A DNA stretch of 64,000 nucleotides from Mycolicibacter senuensis (GTDB lineage: Bacteria > Actinomycetota > Actinomycetes > Mycobacteriales > Mycobacteriaceae). Made by a program: the position numbers and the translations under genes. The notes under the pieces are model-generated. The model was not told the DNA's origin and ran no database searches. It saw only the letters and a list, made by a program, of their open reading frames with translations. This document shows positions 20,796 through 30,228 of the stretch, piece after piece (positions within the stretch are counted from its first letter, which is position 1; the number at the start of each line of letters is the position of its first letter). The stretch spans positions 62,001-126,000 of the forward strand of contig NZ_LQPS01000025.1 in NCBI RefSeq assembly GCF_002101885.1, read 5' to 3'.

Positions 20796-22628
20796 ATGGC
20801 GTTCTCAGTTCAGATGCCGGCACTCGGTGAGAGCGTCACCGAGGGAACCGTGACCCGCTGGCTCAAAAAAGAGGGCGACACCGTCGAAGCCGATGAGCCG
20901 CTGCTGGAGGTCTCCACCGACAAGGTCGACACCGAGATCCCCGCGCCGGTGTCCGGCGTGCTGACCAAGATCATCGCCGAGGAGGACACCACGGTCGAGG
21001 TCGGCGGCGAGCTGGCGTTGATCGGCGAGGCCGGCGAGAGCGCTGGAGGCGACAGCGAGCCCGCCCAGCAGGCTCCCGCCGCCGAGCCCGCCGAACAGGA
21101 ACCCGAGCCGGCCGACTCCGAGCCCGAGAGCAAGCCCGCAGAGTCCGAGCCCGCAGAGTCCGAGCCCGCAGAGTCCGAGTCCAAGCCCGCCGCGGCCGCG
21201 CCGGCCGGCGAGGGCACCCCGGTGCTGATGCCCGAATTGGGCGAGTCGGTCACCGAAGGCACCGTGACGCGCTGGCTGAAGCAGGTCGGCGACTCGGTGG
21301 AGGTCGACGAACCGCTGGTGGAGGTCTCCACCGACAAGGTCGACACCGAGATCCCGTCTCCGGTGGCCGGCACGCTGCTGTCGATCACCGCCGGCGAGGA
21401 CGCCACCGTCGAGGTCGGCGGCGAGCTGGCCAAGATCGGTTCGGCTTCCGCCGCGGCGGCAGAGCCGGCACCGGAGCCCACGCCGGAGCCCGAGCCGGAA
21501 CCGGAGCGCAAGCCGGAACCGGAGCGCAAGCCGGAACCGGAGCCCGAGCCGGAACCGGAGCCCGCCCGGCAGGCCCGGCCCAAGCCCACGTCGGCTCCCG
21601 CGGCCGAGCCCGCGTCCGCCGCCCCGAAAGCCGCCCCCGATGCGCCGGCAACGGGCGCCGGCGGCGCCGACGCCACGCCGTACGTCACCCCACTGGTGCG
21701 CAAGCTCGCCGCCGAGAACGACGTCGACCTCAGCCAGGTCAGCGGCACCGGGGTCGGCGGGCGGATCCGCAAGCAGGATGTGCTGGCCTTCGCCGAGCGG
21801 CAGGCCGAACAGCGCCGGGCACCGGCCGCCCAGGCCCCGGCCGCACCGGCCGCCCGATCGGCGGCCCCCGCACCGGCCGCGGCCCCGGCGCCGGCGCTGG
21901 CCCACCTGCGCGGCACCACCGCCAAGGCCAATCGGATCCGCCAGATCACCGCCAAGAAGACTCGCGAATCCCTGCAGGCCACCGCCCAGCTGACTCAGAC
22001 CCACGAGGTCGACATGACCAAGATCGTGTCGTTGCGGGCCAGGGCCAAGGCGGATTTCGCCGACCGCGAGGGCGTCAATCTGACCTACCTGCCGTTCATC
22101 GCCCGCGCGGTGATCGACGCGCTGAAGGCCCACCCGAACGTCAATGCCAGCTATAACGAGGAAGCCGGCGAGATCACCTACTACGACGCCGAGCACCTCG
22201 GCTTCGCGGTGGACACCGAGCAGGGGCTGCTGTCGCCGGTGATCCACAACGCCGGGGACCTCTCGCTGGCGGGACTGGCCCGGGCCATCGCCGACATCGC
22301 CGCCCGGGCACGCTCCGGCGGTCTGAAGCCCGACGAGCTGTCCGGCGGCACCTTCACGATCACCAACATCGGCAGCCAGGGTGCGCTGTTCGACACCCCG
22401 ATCCTGGTGCCGCCCCAGGCCGCCATGCTCGGCACCGGCGCCATCGTCAAGCGGCCCCGGGTCATCGTCGACGACGGCGGCAACGAATCGATCGGTGTGC
22501 GGTCGGTGTGCTACCTGCCGCTGACGTATGACCACCGGCTGATCGACGGCGCCGACGCCGGACGGTTCGTCACCACGATCCGCAACCGGCTCGAAGAGGG
22601 TGAGTTCGAGGCCGAACTGGGGCTTTAG
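20796..22628 (+). CDS. dlaT: Dihydrolipoamide acyltransferase (E2 of pyruvate dehydrogenase / PNR-P)
   Basis: A 610-residue E2. There are two lipoyl domains, with lipoyl lysines in DKVDTE at Lys43 and Lys181, a peripheral subunit-binding domain near residues 296-334 ([22 protein letters not shown]), and a C-terminal catalytic domain ending [12 protein letters not shown] with His580 and Asp584. The linkers are low complexity: SEPAE repeats near 112-130 and PEPE/ERKPEP repeats near 226-258. In Mtb this enzyme serves pyruvate dehydrogenase with AceE and also the peroxidase chain with AhpC/AhpD. aceE (53.8 kb) and lipB-lipA (23.6 kb), which lipoylates it, are in the same window. The Mtb protein is shorter (553 residues); the linkers explain the difference. 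Confidence 0.95.
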   Translation: MAFSVQMPALGESVTEGTVTRWLKKEGDTVEADEPLLEVSTDKVDTEIPAPVSGVLTKIIAEEDTTVEVGGELALIGEAGESAGGDSEPAQQAPAAEPAEQEPEPADSEPESKPAESEPAESEPAESESKPAAAAPAGEGTPVLMPELGESVTEGTVTRWLKQVGDSVEVDEPLVEVSTDKVDTEIPSPVAGTLLSITAGEDATVEVGGELAKIGSASAAAAEPAPEPTPEPEPEPERKPEPERKPEPEPEPEPEPARQARPKPTSAPAAEPASAAPKAAPDAPATGAGGADATPYVTPLVRKLAAENDVDLSQVSGTGVGGRIRKQDVLAFAERQAEQRRAPAAQAPAAPAARSAAPAPAAAPAPALAHLRGTTAKANRIRQITAKKTRESLQATAQLTQTHEVDMTKIVSLRARAKADFADREGVNLTYLPFIARAVIDALKAHPNVNASYNEEAGEITYYDAEHLGFAVDTEQGLLSPVIHNAGDLSLAGLARAIADIAARARSGGLKPDELSGGTFTITNIGSQGALFDTPILVPPQAAMLGTGAIVKRPRVIVDDGGNESIGVRSVCYLPLTYDHRLIDGADAGRFVTTIRNRLEEGEFEAELGL

Positions 22629-22630
22629 CT

Positions 22631-23542
22631 GTGGGCAACCTCATCGTCGCTATCGCCGGGTCTTCCGGACTGATCGGCTCCGCGCTGGTCTCGGCCCTGC
22701 GCACCGACGGCCACCAGGTGCTGCGGATCGTGCGGCGCGCCCCGGCCAACGACGGCGAGCTGCGCTGGGACCCCGAGGCCGGCGACATCGACGTCGGTGC
22801 GCTGGCCGGCGTCGACGCGGTGGTCAATCTGTGTGGCATCGGGATCGGCGATCGCCGCTGGTCCGGGGCCTTCAAGCAGACTCTCCGTGACAGCCGGATC
22901 ACCACCACCGAGGTGCTGTCGACCGCGGTCGCCGAGGCTCGGGTGCCGCTGTTGATCAACGCCAGCGGGGTCGGTTTCTACGGCGACACCGGCGCCCGCG
23001 CGGTCGACGAAGCCGCGCCGGCCGGCCAGGGGTTTCTGGCTCGGCTGGCACAGGACTGGGAGGCCGCGACCGCGCCGGCCCGCGCCGCCGGCGCCCGGGT
23101 GGTGCTGGCCCGTACCGGCCTGGTGCTGGCCCGGGCGGGTGGGCTGCTGGCAAGGTTGCGCCCGTTGTTCTCGCTGGGGCTGGGCAGCCGGCTGGGCAGC
23201 GGCCGCCAGTACATGTCCTGGATCAGCCTGGACGACGAGGTCCGGGCGTTGCGGTTCGCGATGACCGAGCCGGCGCTCAGCGGCCCGGTCAACCTGACCG
23301 GGCCGGCGCCGGTGACCAATGCCGAATTCACCGCAGCGCTGGGCCGGACGCTGAACCGGCCGGCCCCACTGCTGGTGCCCGGGTTCGCAGCGCGGGCAGC
23401 CTTCGGAGAGTTCGCCGGGGAAGGCCTGCTGGCCGGCCAGCGAGCCATCCCCGCCGCGCTGGAGCAGGCCGGCTTCCAGTTCCGGCACAACACCATCGGC
23501 GAGGCTCTGAGCTATGCCACCGAGCGCCCGACCCCGCTCTAG
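22631..23542 (+). CDS. TIGR01777-family epimerase/SDR protein (Rv2216-like)
   Basis: A 303-residue atypical short-chain dehydrogenase with a C-terminal DUF1731 region. The NAD(P) loop is [15 protein letters not shown] near residues 8-22, with [12 protein letters not shown] near the middle and [14 protein letters not shown] later. The GTG start is 2 bases after the dlaT stop, so the two genes are surely co-transcribed. The substrate is unknown. The constant link to dlaT and lipB in mycobacteria is by position only. Confidence 0.88.
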   Translation: MGNLIVAIAGSSGLIGSALVSALRTDGHQVLRIVRRAPANDGELRWDPEAGDIDVGALAGVDAVVNLCGIGIGDRRWSGAFKQTLRDSRITTTEVLSTAVAEARVPLLINASGVGFYGDTGARAVDEAAPAGQGFLARLAQDWEAATAPARAAGARVVLARTGLVLARAGGLLARLRPLFSLGLGSRLGSGRQYMSWISLDDEVRALRFAMTEPALSGPVNLTGPAPVTNAEFTAALGRTLNRPAPLLVPGFAARAAFGEFAGEGLLAGQRAIPAALEQAGFQFRHNTIGEALSYATERPTPL

Positions 23543-23607
23543 GTTCCCGCCGGGCGTGCCCGCGGTCCCGTTCCGGCGGCCCTTGCCGAGCCGGGTAGCC
23601 TGCGAGC

Positions 23608-24312
23608 ATGAGGTCCATCCGGTCCAGCACCGCACCGCTCGACGTGCGCCAGCTCGGTACCGTCGACTACAGCACGGCCTGGCAGCTGCAGCGTGACCTG
23701 GCCGACGCCAGGGCCGCCGGCGGCCCCGACACGCTGCTGCTGTTGGAGCACCCGCCGGTCTACACCGCCGGCCGGCGTACCGAGCCGCACGAACGCCCGC
23801 TGCCGTCCGTTCAGGGAACGCCGGTGGTCGACGTCGACCGGGGCGGCAAGATCACCTGGCACGGCCCGGGGCAGCTGGTCGGCTATCCGATCATCGGCTT
23901 GACTGAACCGATGGACGTCGTCAATTACGTTCGCCGCCTTGAGGAATCGCTGATCGAGGTGTGTAATACCCTGGGCCTCAATGCGATTCGCATCGACGGC
24001 AGATCCGGAGTATGGCTGCCGGCCGACGACAGCCGTCCGGCCCGCAAGGTCGCCGCGGTCGGGGTGCGGGTGGCACGCGCGATCACCCTGCACGGGTTCG
24101 CGCTCAATTGTGACTGTGATCTCAGTGCGTTCGGGTCGATCGTGCCGTGCGGGCTCACCGATGCGGGCGTGACATCGCTGTCGGCGGAATTGGGGTTCGC
24201 GACCGGTGTCGAAGACGTACGGCGCGCGGTCGAGAGCGCGGTTGTCGACGCCCTCGACGGCGTGCTGCCGGTGCGCGACCACTTCGAGTCGCGCGTAACA
24301 TCGACACGGTGA
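23608..24312 (+). CDS. lipB: Octanoyltransferase
   Basis: A 234-residue LipB, which moves octanoyl from acyl-carrier protein to lipoyl domains. Motifs seen are [14 protein letters not shown], the [18 protein letters not shown] box near residues 74-91, and [17 protein letters not shown], where the conserved Cys (with Lys of ARKVAAVGV) forms the catalytic pair. Its TGA overlaps the GTG of lipA. Confidence 0.95.
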   Translation: MRSIRSSTAPLDVRQLGTVDYSTAWQLQRDLADARAAGGPDTLLLLEHPPVYTAGRRTEPHERPLPSVQGTPVVDVDRGGKITWHGPGQLVGYPIIGLTEPMDVVNYVRRLEESLIEVCNTLGLNAIRIDGRSGVWLPADDSRPARKVAAVGVRVARAITLHGFALNCDCDLSAFGSIVPCGLTDAGVTSLSAELGFATGVEDVRRAVESAVVDALDGVLPVRDHFESRVTSTR

Positions 24313-25259
24313 GCGCCGCCGGAGAAGGCCGTAGATTACGCCGGGCCGAAGCACGCAACGCCGAGACACCGATCGAGCGCAAACCGTCGTGGATCAAAAC
24401 CCGCGCCCGAATGGGCCCGAACTACACCGACCTCAAACTGCTGGTCAAGCGGGAGAAGCTGCACACGGTGTGCGAGGAGGCCGGCTGCCCCAACATCTAC
24501 GAGTGCTGGGAGGACCGGGAGGCCACGTTCCTGATCGGCGGCGAGGTCTGCACCCGCAACTGTTCGTTCTGCCTGATCAAATCGGGTAAGCCCAGCGAGC
24601 TCGACCGCGACGAGCCGCGTCGCGTCGCCGAGAGCGTGCAGGCGATGGGACTGCGGTATTCGACGGTGACCGGGGTCGCCCGCGACGACCTGGCCGACCA
24701 GGGTTCCTGGCTCTACGCCGAGACGGTGCGCGCCATCAAGGCGCTCAACCCCTCCACCGGCGTCGAACTGCTGATCCCCGACTTCGGCGGTCGGCCCGAC
24801 CTGCTGGGCGAGGTGTTCGAATCCCGTCCGGAAGTACTGGCACACAACGTCGAGACCGTGCCCCGCATCTTCAGGTTGATTCGGCCCGGGTTCAGCTACG
24901 AGCGCAGCCTGAACGTGTTGACCCAGGCACGCGAGGCCGGGCTGGTCGCCAAGAGCAACCTCATCCTGGGCATGGGCGAGACCCCCGAGGAGATCCGGGC
25001 GGCGCTGGCCGACCTGCACGACGCCGGCGCCGAACTGGTGACCATCACCCAGTACCTGCGCCCCACCGAGCGACATCACCCGATCGACCGGTGGGTCAAG
25101 CCGGAGGAGTTCGTCGAGCACGCCCGGTATGCCGAGGAGCTCGGGTTCGCCGGGGTGATGTCCGGACCGTTGGTGCGTTCGTCGTACCGGGCCGGCCGGC
25201 TCTACCAGCAGGCCATGGCCCGTCGCGCCGAGCGGGACCGGACTCCGGCCCCCGGCTGA
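24309..25259 (+). CDS. lipA: Lipoyl synthase (radical SAM)
   Basis: A 316-residue LipA, which inserts two sulfurs into octanoylated domains. The auxiliary cluster cysteines are [12 protein letters not shown] and the radical-SAM cluster is CTRNCSFC. The C-terminal RSSYRAG contains the conserved serine that binds the auxiliary cluster. The GTG at 24309 overlaps the lipB stop (GTGA) and gives a protein close to the Mtb length (311). Confidence 0.96.
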   Translation: MSAAGEGRRLRRAEARNAETPIERKPSWIKTRARMGPNYTDLKLLVKREKLHTVCEEAGCPNIYECWEDREATFLIGGEVCTRNCSFCLIKSGKPSELDRDEPRRVAESVQAMGLRYSTVTGVARDDLADQGSWLYAETVRAIKALNPSTGVELLIPDFGGRPDLLGEVFESRPEVLAHNVETVPRIFRLIRPGFSYERSLNVLTQAREAGLVAKSNLILGMGETPEEIRAALADLHDAGAELVTITQYLRPTERHHPIDRWVKPEEFVEHARYAEELGFAGVMSGPLVRSSYRAGRLYQQAMARRAERDRTPAPG

Positions 25260-25290
25260 TCACAAGCTCGGCTGCGTATCCTTGGTAACT

Positions 25291-26043
25291 ATGCCCAGAC
25301 CGCGCAACACCGCCGAGAACAAGGCGGCCCGGGAGGCCGCGAAAGCCACCCGCAAGGCCGCCAGCAAAGAGCGCCGCACCCAGCTGTGGCAGGCCTTCCA
25401 GCTGCAACGCAAAGAGGACAAGCGGCTGCTGCCGTACATGATCGGCGCATTTGTGCTGGTCGCAGGGGTGACGACGGTATTGGCGTTCAATGGCGGGACG
25501 TTCGCCAAGGTGACCACGATTCCGCTCGGCGTGCTGTTGGGCGCGCTGGTGGCGTTCGTGATCTTCGGCCGGCGCGCACAGCGGACGGTCTACCGCAAGG
25601 CCGAGGGGCAGGCCGGGGCGGCGGCGTGGGCGCTGGAGAACATGCGCGGCAAGTGGCGGGTCACCCAGGCGGTGGCGGCCACCGGGCAACTGGACGCCGT
25701 TCACCGCGTGGTCGGGCGCCCGGGTGTCATCTTCGTCGCGGAAGGCTCGGCCAGCCGACTCAAACCGCTGCTCGCCCAGGAGAAGAAGCGCACCGCGCGA
25801 CTGGTCGGCGACGTACCGATCTATGACGTCGTGGTGGGCAACGGCGACGGCGAGGTGCCGCTGGCCAAGCTGGAGCGGTTCCTGACCAAACTTCCGGCCA
25901 ATATCTCGGCCAAGCAGATGGAATCGCTGGAGTCGCGGCTGGCGGCACTGGGCTCGCGGACCGGTACCGCGGCCATGCCCAAGGGCCCGCTGCCCGGCGG
26001 CGCGAAGATGCGCGGCGTGCAGCGCGCGGTGCGGCGCCGGTAG
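25291..26043 (+). CDS. DUF4191 membrane protein (Rv2219-like)
   Basis: A 250-residue protein, the same length as Rv2219. A basic, helical N-terminus (about residues 1-45, Lys/Ala/Arg-rich) is followed by two membrane helices near 48-68 and 74-93, then a soluble C-terminal domain with GRPGVIFVAEG and VYDVVVGNGDGEVPL-like strands. Its function is unknown. It lies 31 bp after lipA and probably belongs to the dlaT-lipB-lipA transcript. Confidence 0.85.
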   Translation: MPRPRNTAENKAAREAAKATRKAASKERRTQLWQAFQLQRKEDKRLLPYMIGAFVLVAGVTTVLAFNGGTFAKVTTIPLGVLLGALVAFVIFGRRAQRTVYRKAEGQAGAAAWALENMRGKWRVTQAVAATGQLDAVHRVVGRPGVIFVAEGSASRLKPLLAQEKKRTARLVGDVPIYDVVVGNGDGEVPLAKLERFLTKLPANISAKQMESLESRLAALGSRTGTAAMPKGPLPGGAKMRGVQRAVRRR

Positions 26044-26056
26044 GCCACCGACAGAT

Positions 26057-26521
26057 TCAGCGGCTGCGCACCACGGCGGTTGCGGTGGCGCGATCATGCA
26101 GGCCGCGGCCGTCGGCGTCGACGAACAGCGCCGGGACCACCAGCGCGAGCAACAGGCCGCGCACCACCGCACGGATGAGGCCCACCCCGGTGCCGTCCAC
26201 CGCGACCACCCGCAGCGCGAACACGTACTGGCCCGGTGTGAAGCCGAACAGCCGCAGCGCGGCCATGCCCAGCACCAGCCAGATGACCATCACCGCGGTG
26301 GCGAGCAGCTCCGCGGTCACCAGCCCCAGTGTCAGTCCCAGTCCGGCCAGTCCGTAGGCCACCAGCCAATCGACGACCAGCGCCAGCACTCGACGTCCCA
26401 TCGGGGCCAACGATCCGGGGCCGGTGGGGGGCAGGCCCAGGCGCTGCCCCGGGGCCTCTTCGGGAAGCTGCGGTCGGGCCGACTCCGGCCCGGACAGCCA
26501 CGATGAGAAAGTGCGGCTCAT
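26057..26521 (-). CDS. RDD-family membrane protein (Rv2219A-like)
   Basis: A 154-residue RDD protein. The family Arg-Asp-Asp pattern is replaced here by GRRVLALVVDWLVAYGLA. Three membrane segments follow, with the family FTPGQYVFALRVV between the second and third. RDD proteins are small membrane proteins, some linked to ion transport; no role is known here. It is convergent with the gene at 25291 and divergent from glnA1. Confidence 0.85.
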   Translation of the reverse strand: MSRTFSSWLSGPESARPQLPEEAPGQRLGLPPTGPGSLAPMGRRVLALVVDWLVAYGLAGLGLTLGLVTAELLATAVMVIWLVLGMAALRLFGFTPGQYVFALRVVAVDGTGVGLIRAVVRGLLLALVVPALFVDADGRGLHDRATATAVVRSR

Positions 26522-26643
26522 GCCTCCTACGATAAGCGGCTTGGAACCCGACCCGGCTTGGGCGGGTCCCGCCGTGGTTGCGTAACGTCAGCAGCGGCTA
26601 CCCCGCCGTCCGACCGGGGCCACCAGCGGAGGAGAGCACTTCT

Positions 26644-28080
26644 GTGACCGACAAGACGGCCGACGACATTCTCAAGCTCGTGGCCGACGAGAACGTCGAG
26701 TACATCGACATCCAGTTCTGCGACTTGCCGGGCATGATGCAGCATCTGACGATCCCCGCGGCCACCCTCGACGCCAGTGTGTTCGGGGACGGGTTGGCCT
26801 TCGACGGTTCGTCGATCCGGGGCTTCCAGTCCATCCACGAGTCGGACATGATGCTGCTGCCCGACTTCTCCACCGCCCAGATCGACCCGTTTCGGGCGGC
26901 CAAGACGCTGAACCTGAACTTCTTCGTCCACGACCCGTTCACCCGTGAGCCCTACTCCCGCGATCCGCGCAACGTCGCCCGAAAAGCGGAGAACTACCTG
27001 ACCAGCACCGGCATCGCCGACACCGCCTATTTCGGCGCCGAAGCCGAGTTCTACATCTTCGACTCGGTGAGTTTCGACTCGCAGATGAACGGCACCTTCT
27101 ACGAGGTCGACTCGGACTCGGGCTGGTGGAACACCGGCTCGCCGACCGAGATCGGCGGAGGCGTCAACCGCGGCTACAAGACCCGCCCCAAGGGCGGATA
27201 CTTCCCGGTGGCGCCCAACGACCATTACGTCGACCTGCGCGACACGATGACCACCAACCTCGCCAACGCGGGTCTGACCCTGGAGCGCGGGCACCACGAG
27301 TGCGGCTCCGGTGGGCAGGCCGAGATCAACTACCGGTTCAACACGCTGCTGCACGCCGCCGACGACCTGATGCTGTTCAAATACATCATCAAGAACACCG
27401 CCTGGGCGCACGGCAAGACGGTCACCTTCATGCCCAAACCACTGTTCGGCGACAACGGCTCGGGCATGCACGTACACATGTCGCTGTGGAAGAACGGTGA
27501 TCCGCTGTTCTACGACGAGGCCGGCTACGCGGGGCTGTCCGACACCGCCCGACACTGCATCGGCGGCATCCTGCACCACGCCCCGTCACTGCTGGCATTC
27601 ACCAACCCGACCATCAACTCGTTCAAGCGCCTGGTGCCGCACTACGAGGCGCCGATCAACCTGGTCTACAGCCAGCGCAACCGCTCGGCCTGCGTGCGCA
27701 TCCCGATCACCGGCACCAACCCCAAGGCCAAGCGGCTGGAGTTCCGCTGCCCGGACTCCTCGGGCAATCCGTATCTGGCGTTCGCGGCGATGCTGATGGC
27801 CTGCATCGACGGCGTCAAGAACAAGATCGAGCCGCCCGACCCGGTCGACAAGGACCTCTACGAGCTGCCGCCCGACGAGGCGGCCGGCATAGCGCAGGCC
27901 CCGACCACGCTGGCCCAGGTGATGGACAACCTGGAAGCCGACCACGAATACCTCACCGAGGGCGGGGTTTTCACGCCGGATCTGATCGAGAACTGGGTCC
28001 GCTACAAGCGTGACCACGAGATCACCCCGATCAACCTGCGCCCGCACCCCTACGAGTTCGCGCTGTACTACGACTGCTGA
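26644..28080 (+). CDS. glnA1: Glutamine synthetase type I
   Basis: A 478-residue dodecameric glutamine synthetase, exactly the Mtb GlnA1 length. GTG start with GGAGGAGAG upstream. Motifs are DGSSIRGF, the metal-binding AEAEFYIF, the ATP motif [14 protein letters not shown] and NRSACVRIP. The adenylylation tyrosine is Tyr406 in KDLYELPP, so the enzyme should be controlled by GlnE, encoded 2.1 kb downstream. In Mtb GlnA1 is the essential, abundant and exported enzyme. Confidence 0.97.
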   Translation: MTDKTADDILKLVADENVEYIDIQFCDLPGMMQHLTIPAATLDASVFGDGLAFDGSSIRGFQSIHESDMMLLPDFSTAQIDPFRAAKTLNLNFFVHDPFTREPYSRDPRNVARKAENYLTSTGIADTAYFGAEAEFYIFDSVSFDSQMNGTFYEVDSDSGWWNTGSPTEIGGGVNRGYKTRPKGGYFPVAPNDHYVDLRDTMTTNLANAGLTLERGHHECGSGGQAEINYRFNTLLHAADDLMLFKYIIKNTAWAHGKTVTFMPKPLFGDNGSGMHVHMSLWKNGDPLFYDEAGYAGLSDTARHCIGGILHHAPSLLAFTNPTINSFKRLVPHYEAPINLVYSQRNRSACVRIPITGTNPKAKRLEFRCPDSSGNPYLAFAAMLMACIDGVKNKIEPPDPVDKDLYELPPDEAAGIAQAPTTLAQVMDNLEADHEYLTEGGVFTPDLIENWVRYKRDHEITPINLRPHPYEFALYYDC

Positions 28081-28131
28081 GTCGAGACCCGGGTGTGGCT
28101 GACCCGCCACCCGGCCGGGATCGCATTACGG

Positions 28132-28761
28132 TCAACCACCGATTCGGCTGTGCAGCAACGGCACACCGGGACCCTCGAGTTCCGGCGTGACACCGCGGCG
28201 ACCGGCCATCGCCATCAGCAGGGCTTCGCCCCGACCGTGGACGTCAGGCCCCCGCCCGGCGGTCCAGTCGACGTCGGTGGCGATCAACCGGAGCCCGCGA
28301 ATCCGCGAGCGGGCATGGATCGGCGGCGCGAATCGGGCAAAGTTCAGGGCGGGAATCAACCGGTCAGCGGGGATGTCGCGGGGAAGGCCCAGCGGCCGGC
28401 GGACGTCCTGCTGGTGAACCATCCCGTCCAGCAGTGCAATCCGGCTGCCGAATGCCGTCGTGAGCCCGCGGGGCCGGACACTGCGGTCAAGCAGATCAAC
28501 GAGTTGCCGCGAGTCCTGGTTCGCGCATTCGGCCAGGCCGATCGCATTGGCGCCGCTGAGCCGCAGCCGGCCGCGCGCGAACCGGCGCACGACCTCGGCC
28601 GGGCCCAGCTCTTCGTAGCTGAGCAGGTGGGCGACGACGTCGCGAACCGTCCAGCCCGCGCACAGCGACGGCGCCTGCCACTGCGGGAGTGCAAGTGATT
28701 TCAGCAGTACCGCGAAGTCTGCTCGCTCAGCCTCGGCAAGCGCGCTCACGTCCCACGTCAT
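28132..28761 (-). CDS. Maleylpyruvate isomerase/DinB-like (mycothiol-dependent) family protein
   Basis: A 209-residue protein of the TIGR03083/DinB-like four-helix family. It begins MTWDVSALAEAERADFAVLL, then has VRDVVAHLLSYEELG with the first metal-type His near residue 52, and later DGMVHQQDVRRPLG with the second His. Such proteins often use mycothiol and Zn. The start is placed at 28761: the frame continues upstream without similarity and would run into the next gene. It is one of three genes between glnA1 and glnE that Mtb lacks there. Confidence 0.8.
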   Translation of the reverse strand: MTWDVSALAEAERADFAVLLKSLALPQWQAPSLCAGWTVRDVVAHLLSYEELGPAEVVRRFARGRLRLSGANAIGLAECANQDSRQLVDLLDRSVRPRGLTTAFGSRIALLDGMVHQQDVRRPLGLPRDIPADRLIPALNFARFAPPIHARSRIRGLRLIATDVDWTAGRGPDVHGRGEALLMAMAGRRGVTPELEGPGVPLLHSRIGG

Positions 28762-28799
28762 TGCCGACGATCGTACGGTCAGAACCGACGATCGTAGGG

Positions 28800-29429
28800 T
28801 CAGATCCCGAAGTCGAAGAAGTCCGCCATGGTCACGGCATCGTCGAAGAGGCTGCCGATCCACACCACGGGCGCCGACACCAGCGCAAGCGGGATCACCT
28901 CGCCGAAGGTGATCCCCAGCATCTGGAATTGCGCGGACATGGCGTCGGCCACCGAGCCCTCGCCGACCGCACCCTCGAATTCCTGCGCGGCATCCAGCAT
29001 CGATTCGCCGGCATCCGCCCACTGCTGATTCAGCGGTGCGAAGAACAGCTGGTCGATCAGCGACGACATCGACCCGGAATGCTCGAGGATCGTCGCTTCG
29101 GCCGGCGCGAGCCGGTCGCTCACGATGTCCACTGTGCGGTCGATGATGCTCGGGAAACGATCGAGTGCCGCAACCGCCGACAGCATCGAGTCGGACAGCT
29201 CTGAGGTGTCGATCCCGGTGATGACGTCCCTGGCGTCCCCGAAGTTCGTGCCGGCGATGATCAACAGCTCGGTCGAATCGGCGTTGTCGCCGGCGACTGC
29301 GATACCGGCGAGCTGATCGGCGGTGCCGGCGTGGGCGCCACCCAGCCCGATCGTCACCGCAACCGCTACGGCCCCGCTGACCAGGCCGACTCCGACTCCG
29401 AAACGACGCCCATAAGCCGCCATCAGCAC
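28800..29429 (-). CDS. Secreted protein of unknown function, 209 residues
   Basis: The N-terminus is a clear signal peptide: basic YGRRFG, a hydrophobic run to about residue 30 and a cleavage-type AHA-G near residue 34. The mature part is acidic, helical and rich in Asp/Ala/Ser. A repeated Leu/Ile pattern (DIVSDRLAPAEATILEH) and LNQQWADAGESMLDAAQEFEG stand out. The C-terminus (about 165-190) is hydrophobic. I know similar proteins only as mycobacterial hypotheticals. A 35-bp perfect dyad (29478-29512) lies about 50 bases upstream of the start. A start two codons later (MAAYGRR) is equally possible. Confidence 0.7.
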   Translation of the reverse strand: MLMAAYGRRFGVGVGLVSGAVAVAVTIGLGGAHAGTADQLAGIAVAGDNADSTELLIIAGTNFGDARDVITGIDTSELSDSMLSAVAALDRFPSIIDRTVDIVSDRLAPAEATILEHSGSMSSLIDQLFFAPLNQQWADAGESMLDAAQEFEGAVGEGSVADAMSAQFQMLGITFGEVIPLALVSAPVVWIGSLFDDAVTMADFFDFGI

Positions 29430-29477
29430 GTTCCTCTTCCCCGAACCCGCACCGTCGGCCCGAGGGCCATGCGGACA

Positions 29478-29512
29478 TGAATGTTTATGAAGAGAACCCT
29501 AGCAAACATTCA
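29478..29512. promoter_or_regulatory. 35-bp dyad upstream of the secreted-protein gene
   Basis: TGAATGTTT (29478-29486) and AAACATTCA (29504-29512) form a perfect 9-bp inverted repeat with a 17-bp spacer. The stretch is markedly AT-rich for this genome. Spacing of the half-site centres (26 bp) is about 2.5 helical turns. It precedes the minus-strand gene at 29429 by about 50 bases, so an operator is the likely role. I see no regulator gene next to it. Confidence 0.6.
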
Positions 29513-29567
29513 GATAACCTGGAGAATTCTTCGCCGGCCGAACCCGCCCCACGGGGTGCGCCGGCCG

Positions 29568-30215
29568 TCACTCCACCGCGTCGCGGGCCCACGACGGCAG
29601 GATGAACACCCCGTCGGCCTCCACCGTCACACCGGACGCGTCCGCGATGTGTCCGCGGGCATAGGTTTTGAAGCCCTCCGTGCGGTAGATCGAGGCTTCG
29701 GCGCGCAACGGTCCCAACGGCGTACCGCGCAGGTACTTCACGGTGATGGTGCCGGTGTAGAGCGCCTTGGTCAGACCGTCGCTGGCGGCCTCCCCGAGCA
29801 GGTGGTCGAGCACCAGGGCGCTGACCCCGCCGTGGACCAGGCCCGGCGGCCCTTCGTAGGCCGCCCCGAGATGGAAATCGGCCCAGCAGTCACCGGCCTC
29901 GCCGTGCTCGATCACCAGCGGAGGGGCGATCGGGTTGCGCAGGCCGATGACGGCGTTGCCCCATGCCAGCGGCCGCCCCTCGACCACGTAACGCATCCCC
30001 GGTGCCTCGCTCAGCGTTCCGGCCTGCAGTCGCTCGGTCAGCTCGCGCAGCTGAGCGGTCACCTCGCGAGCCGTGGCGTCGTCGGTCTGGGTGCGGATGC
30101 TGACGTCGATCAGATCGCGCACCGCCTGTGCCAGCGGTCCGTAACGATCCAACAGCCGCGCACTCTCATCGGTGCTGATCGTCGGCACGTTCGAGCCCGG
30201 CCTGAACTGCATCAC
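29568..30215 (-). CDS. PaaI-type acyl-CoA thioesterase (hotdog fold)
   Basis: A 215-residue hotdog-fold protein. The catalytic-type helix is GPPGLVHGGVSALVLDHLLG near residues 131-150 (family: HGG...D), then LTKALYTGTITVKYLRGTPLG. The N-terminal ~80 residues are helical. It would hydrolyse acyl-CoA; substrate unknown. It follows glnE by 13 bp on the same strand, so it is the last gene of the glnA2-glnE unit. Start is GTG 30215, or the ATG immediately after it. Confidence 0.85.
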   Translation of the reverse strand: MMQFRPGSNVPTISTDESARLLDRYGPLAQAVRDLIDVSIRTQTDDATAREVTAQLRELTERLQAGTLSEAPGMRYVVEGRPLAWGNAVIGLRNPIAPPLVIEHGEAGDCWADFHLGAAYEGPPGLVHGGVSALVLDHLLGEAASDGLTKALYTGTITVKYLRGTPLGPLRAEASIYRTEGFKTYARGHIADASGVTVEADGVFILPSWARDAVE

Positions 30216-30228
30216 AGATGTTCTCCCT

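Noticed and set aside
20805..22535. A 576-codon minus-strand frame rich in Gly/Leu/Arg repeats
   Set aside because: Antisense to the low-complexity linkers of dlaT; the repeats come from the Pro/Glu codons of dlaT.
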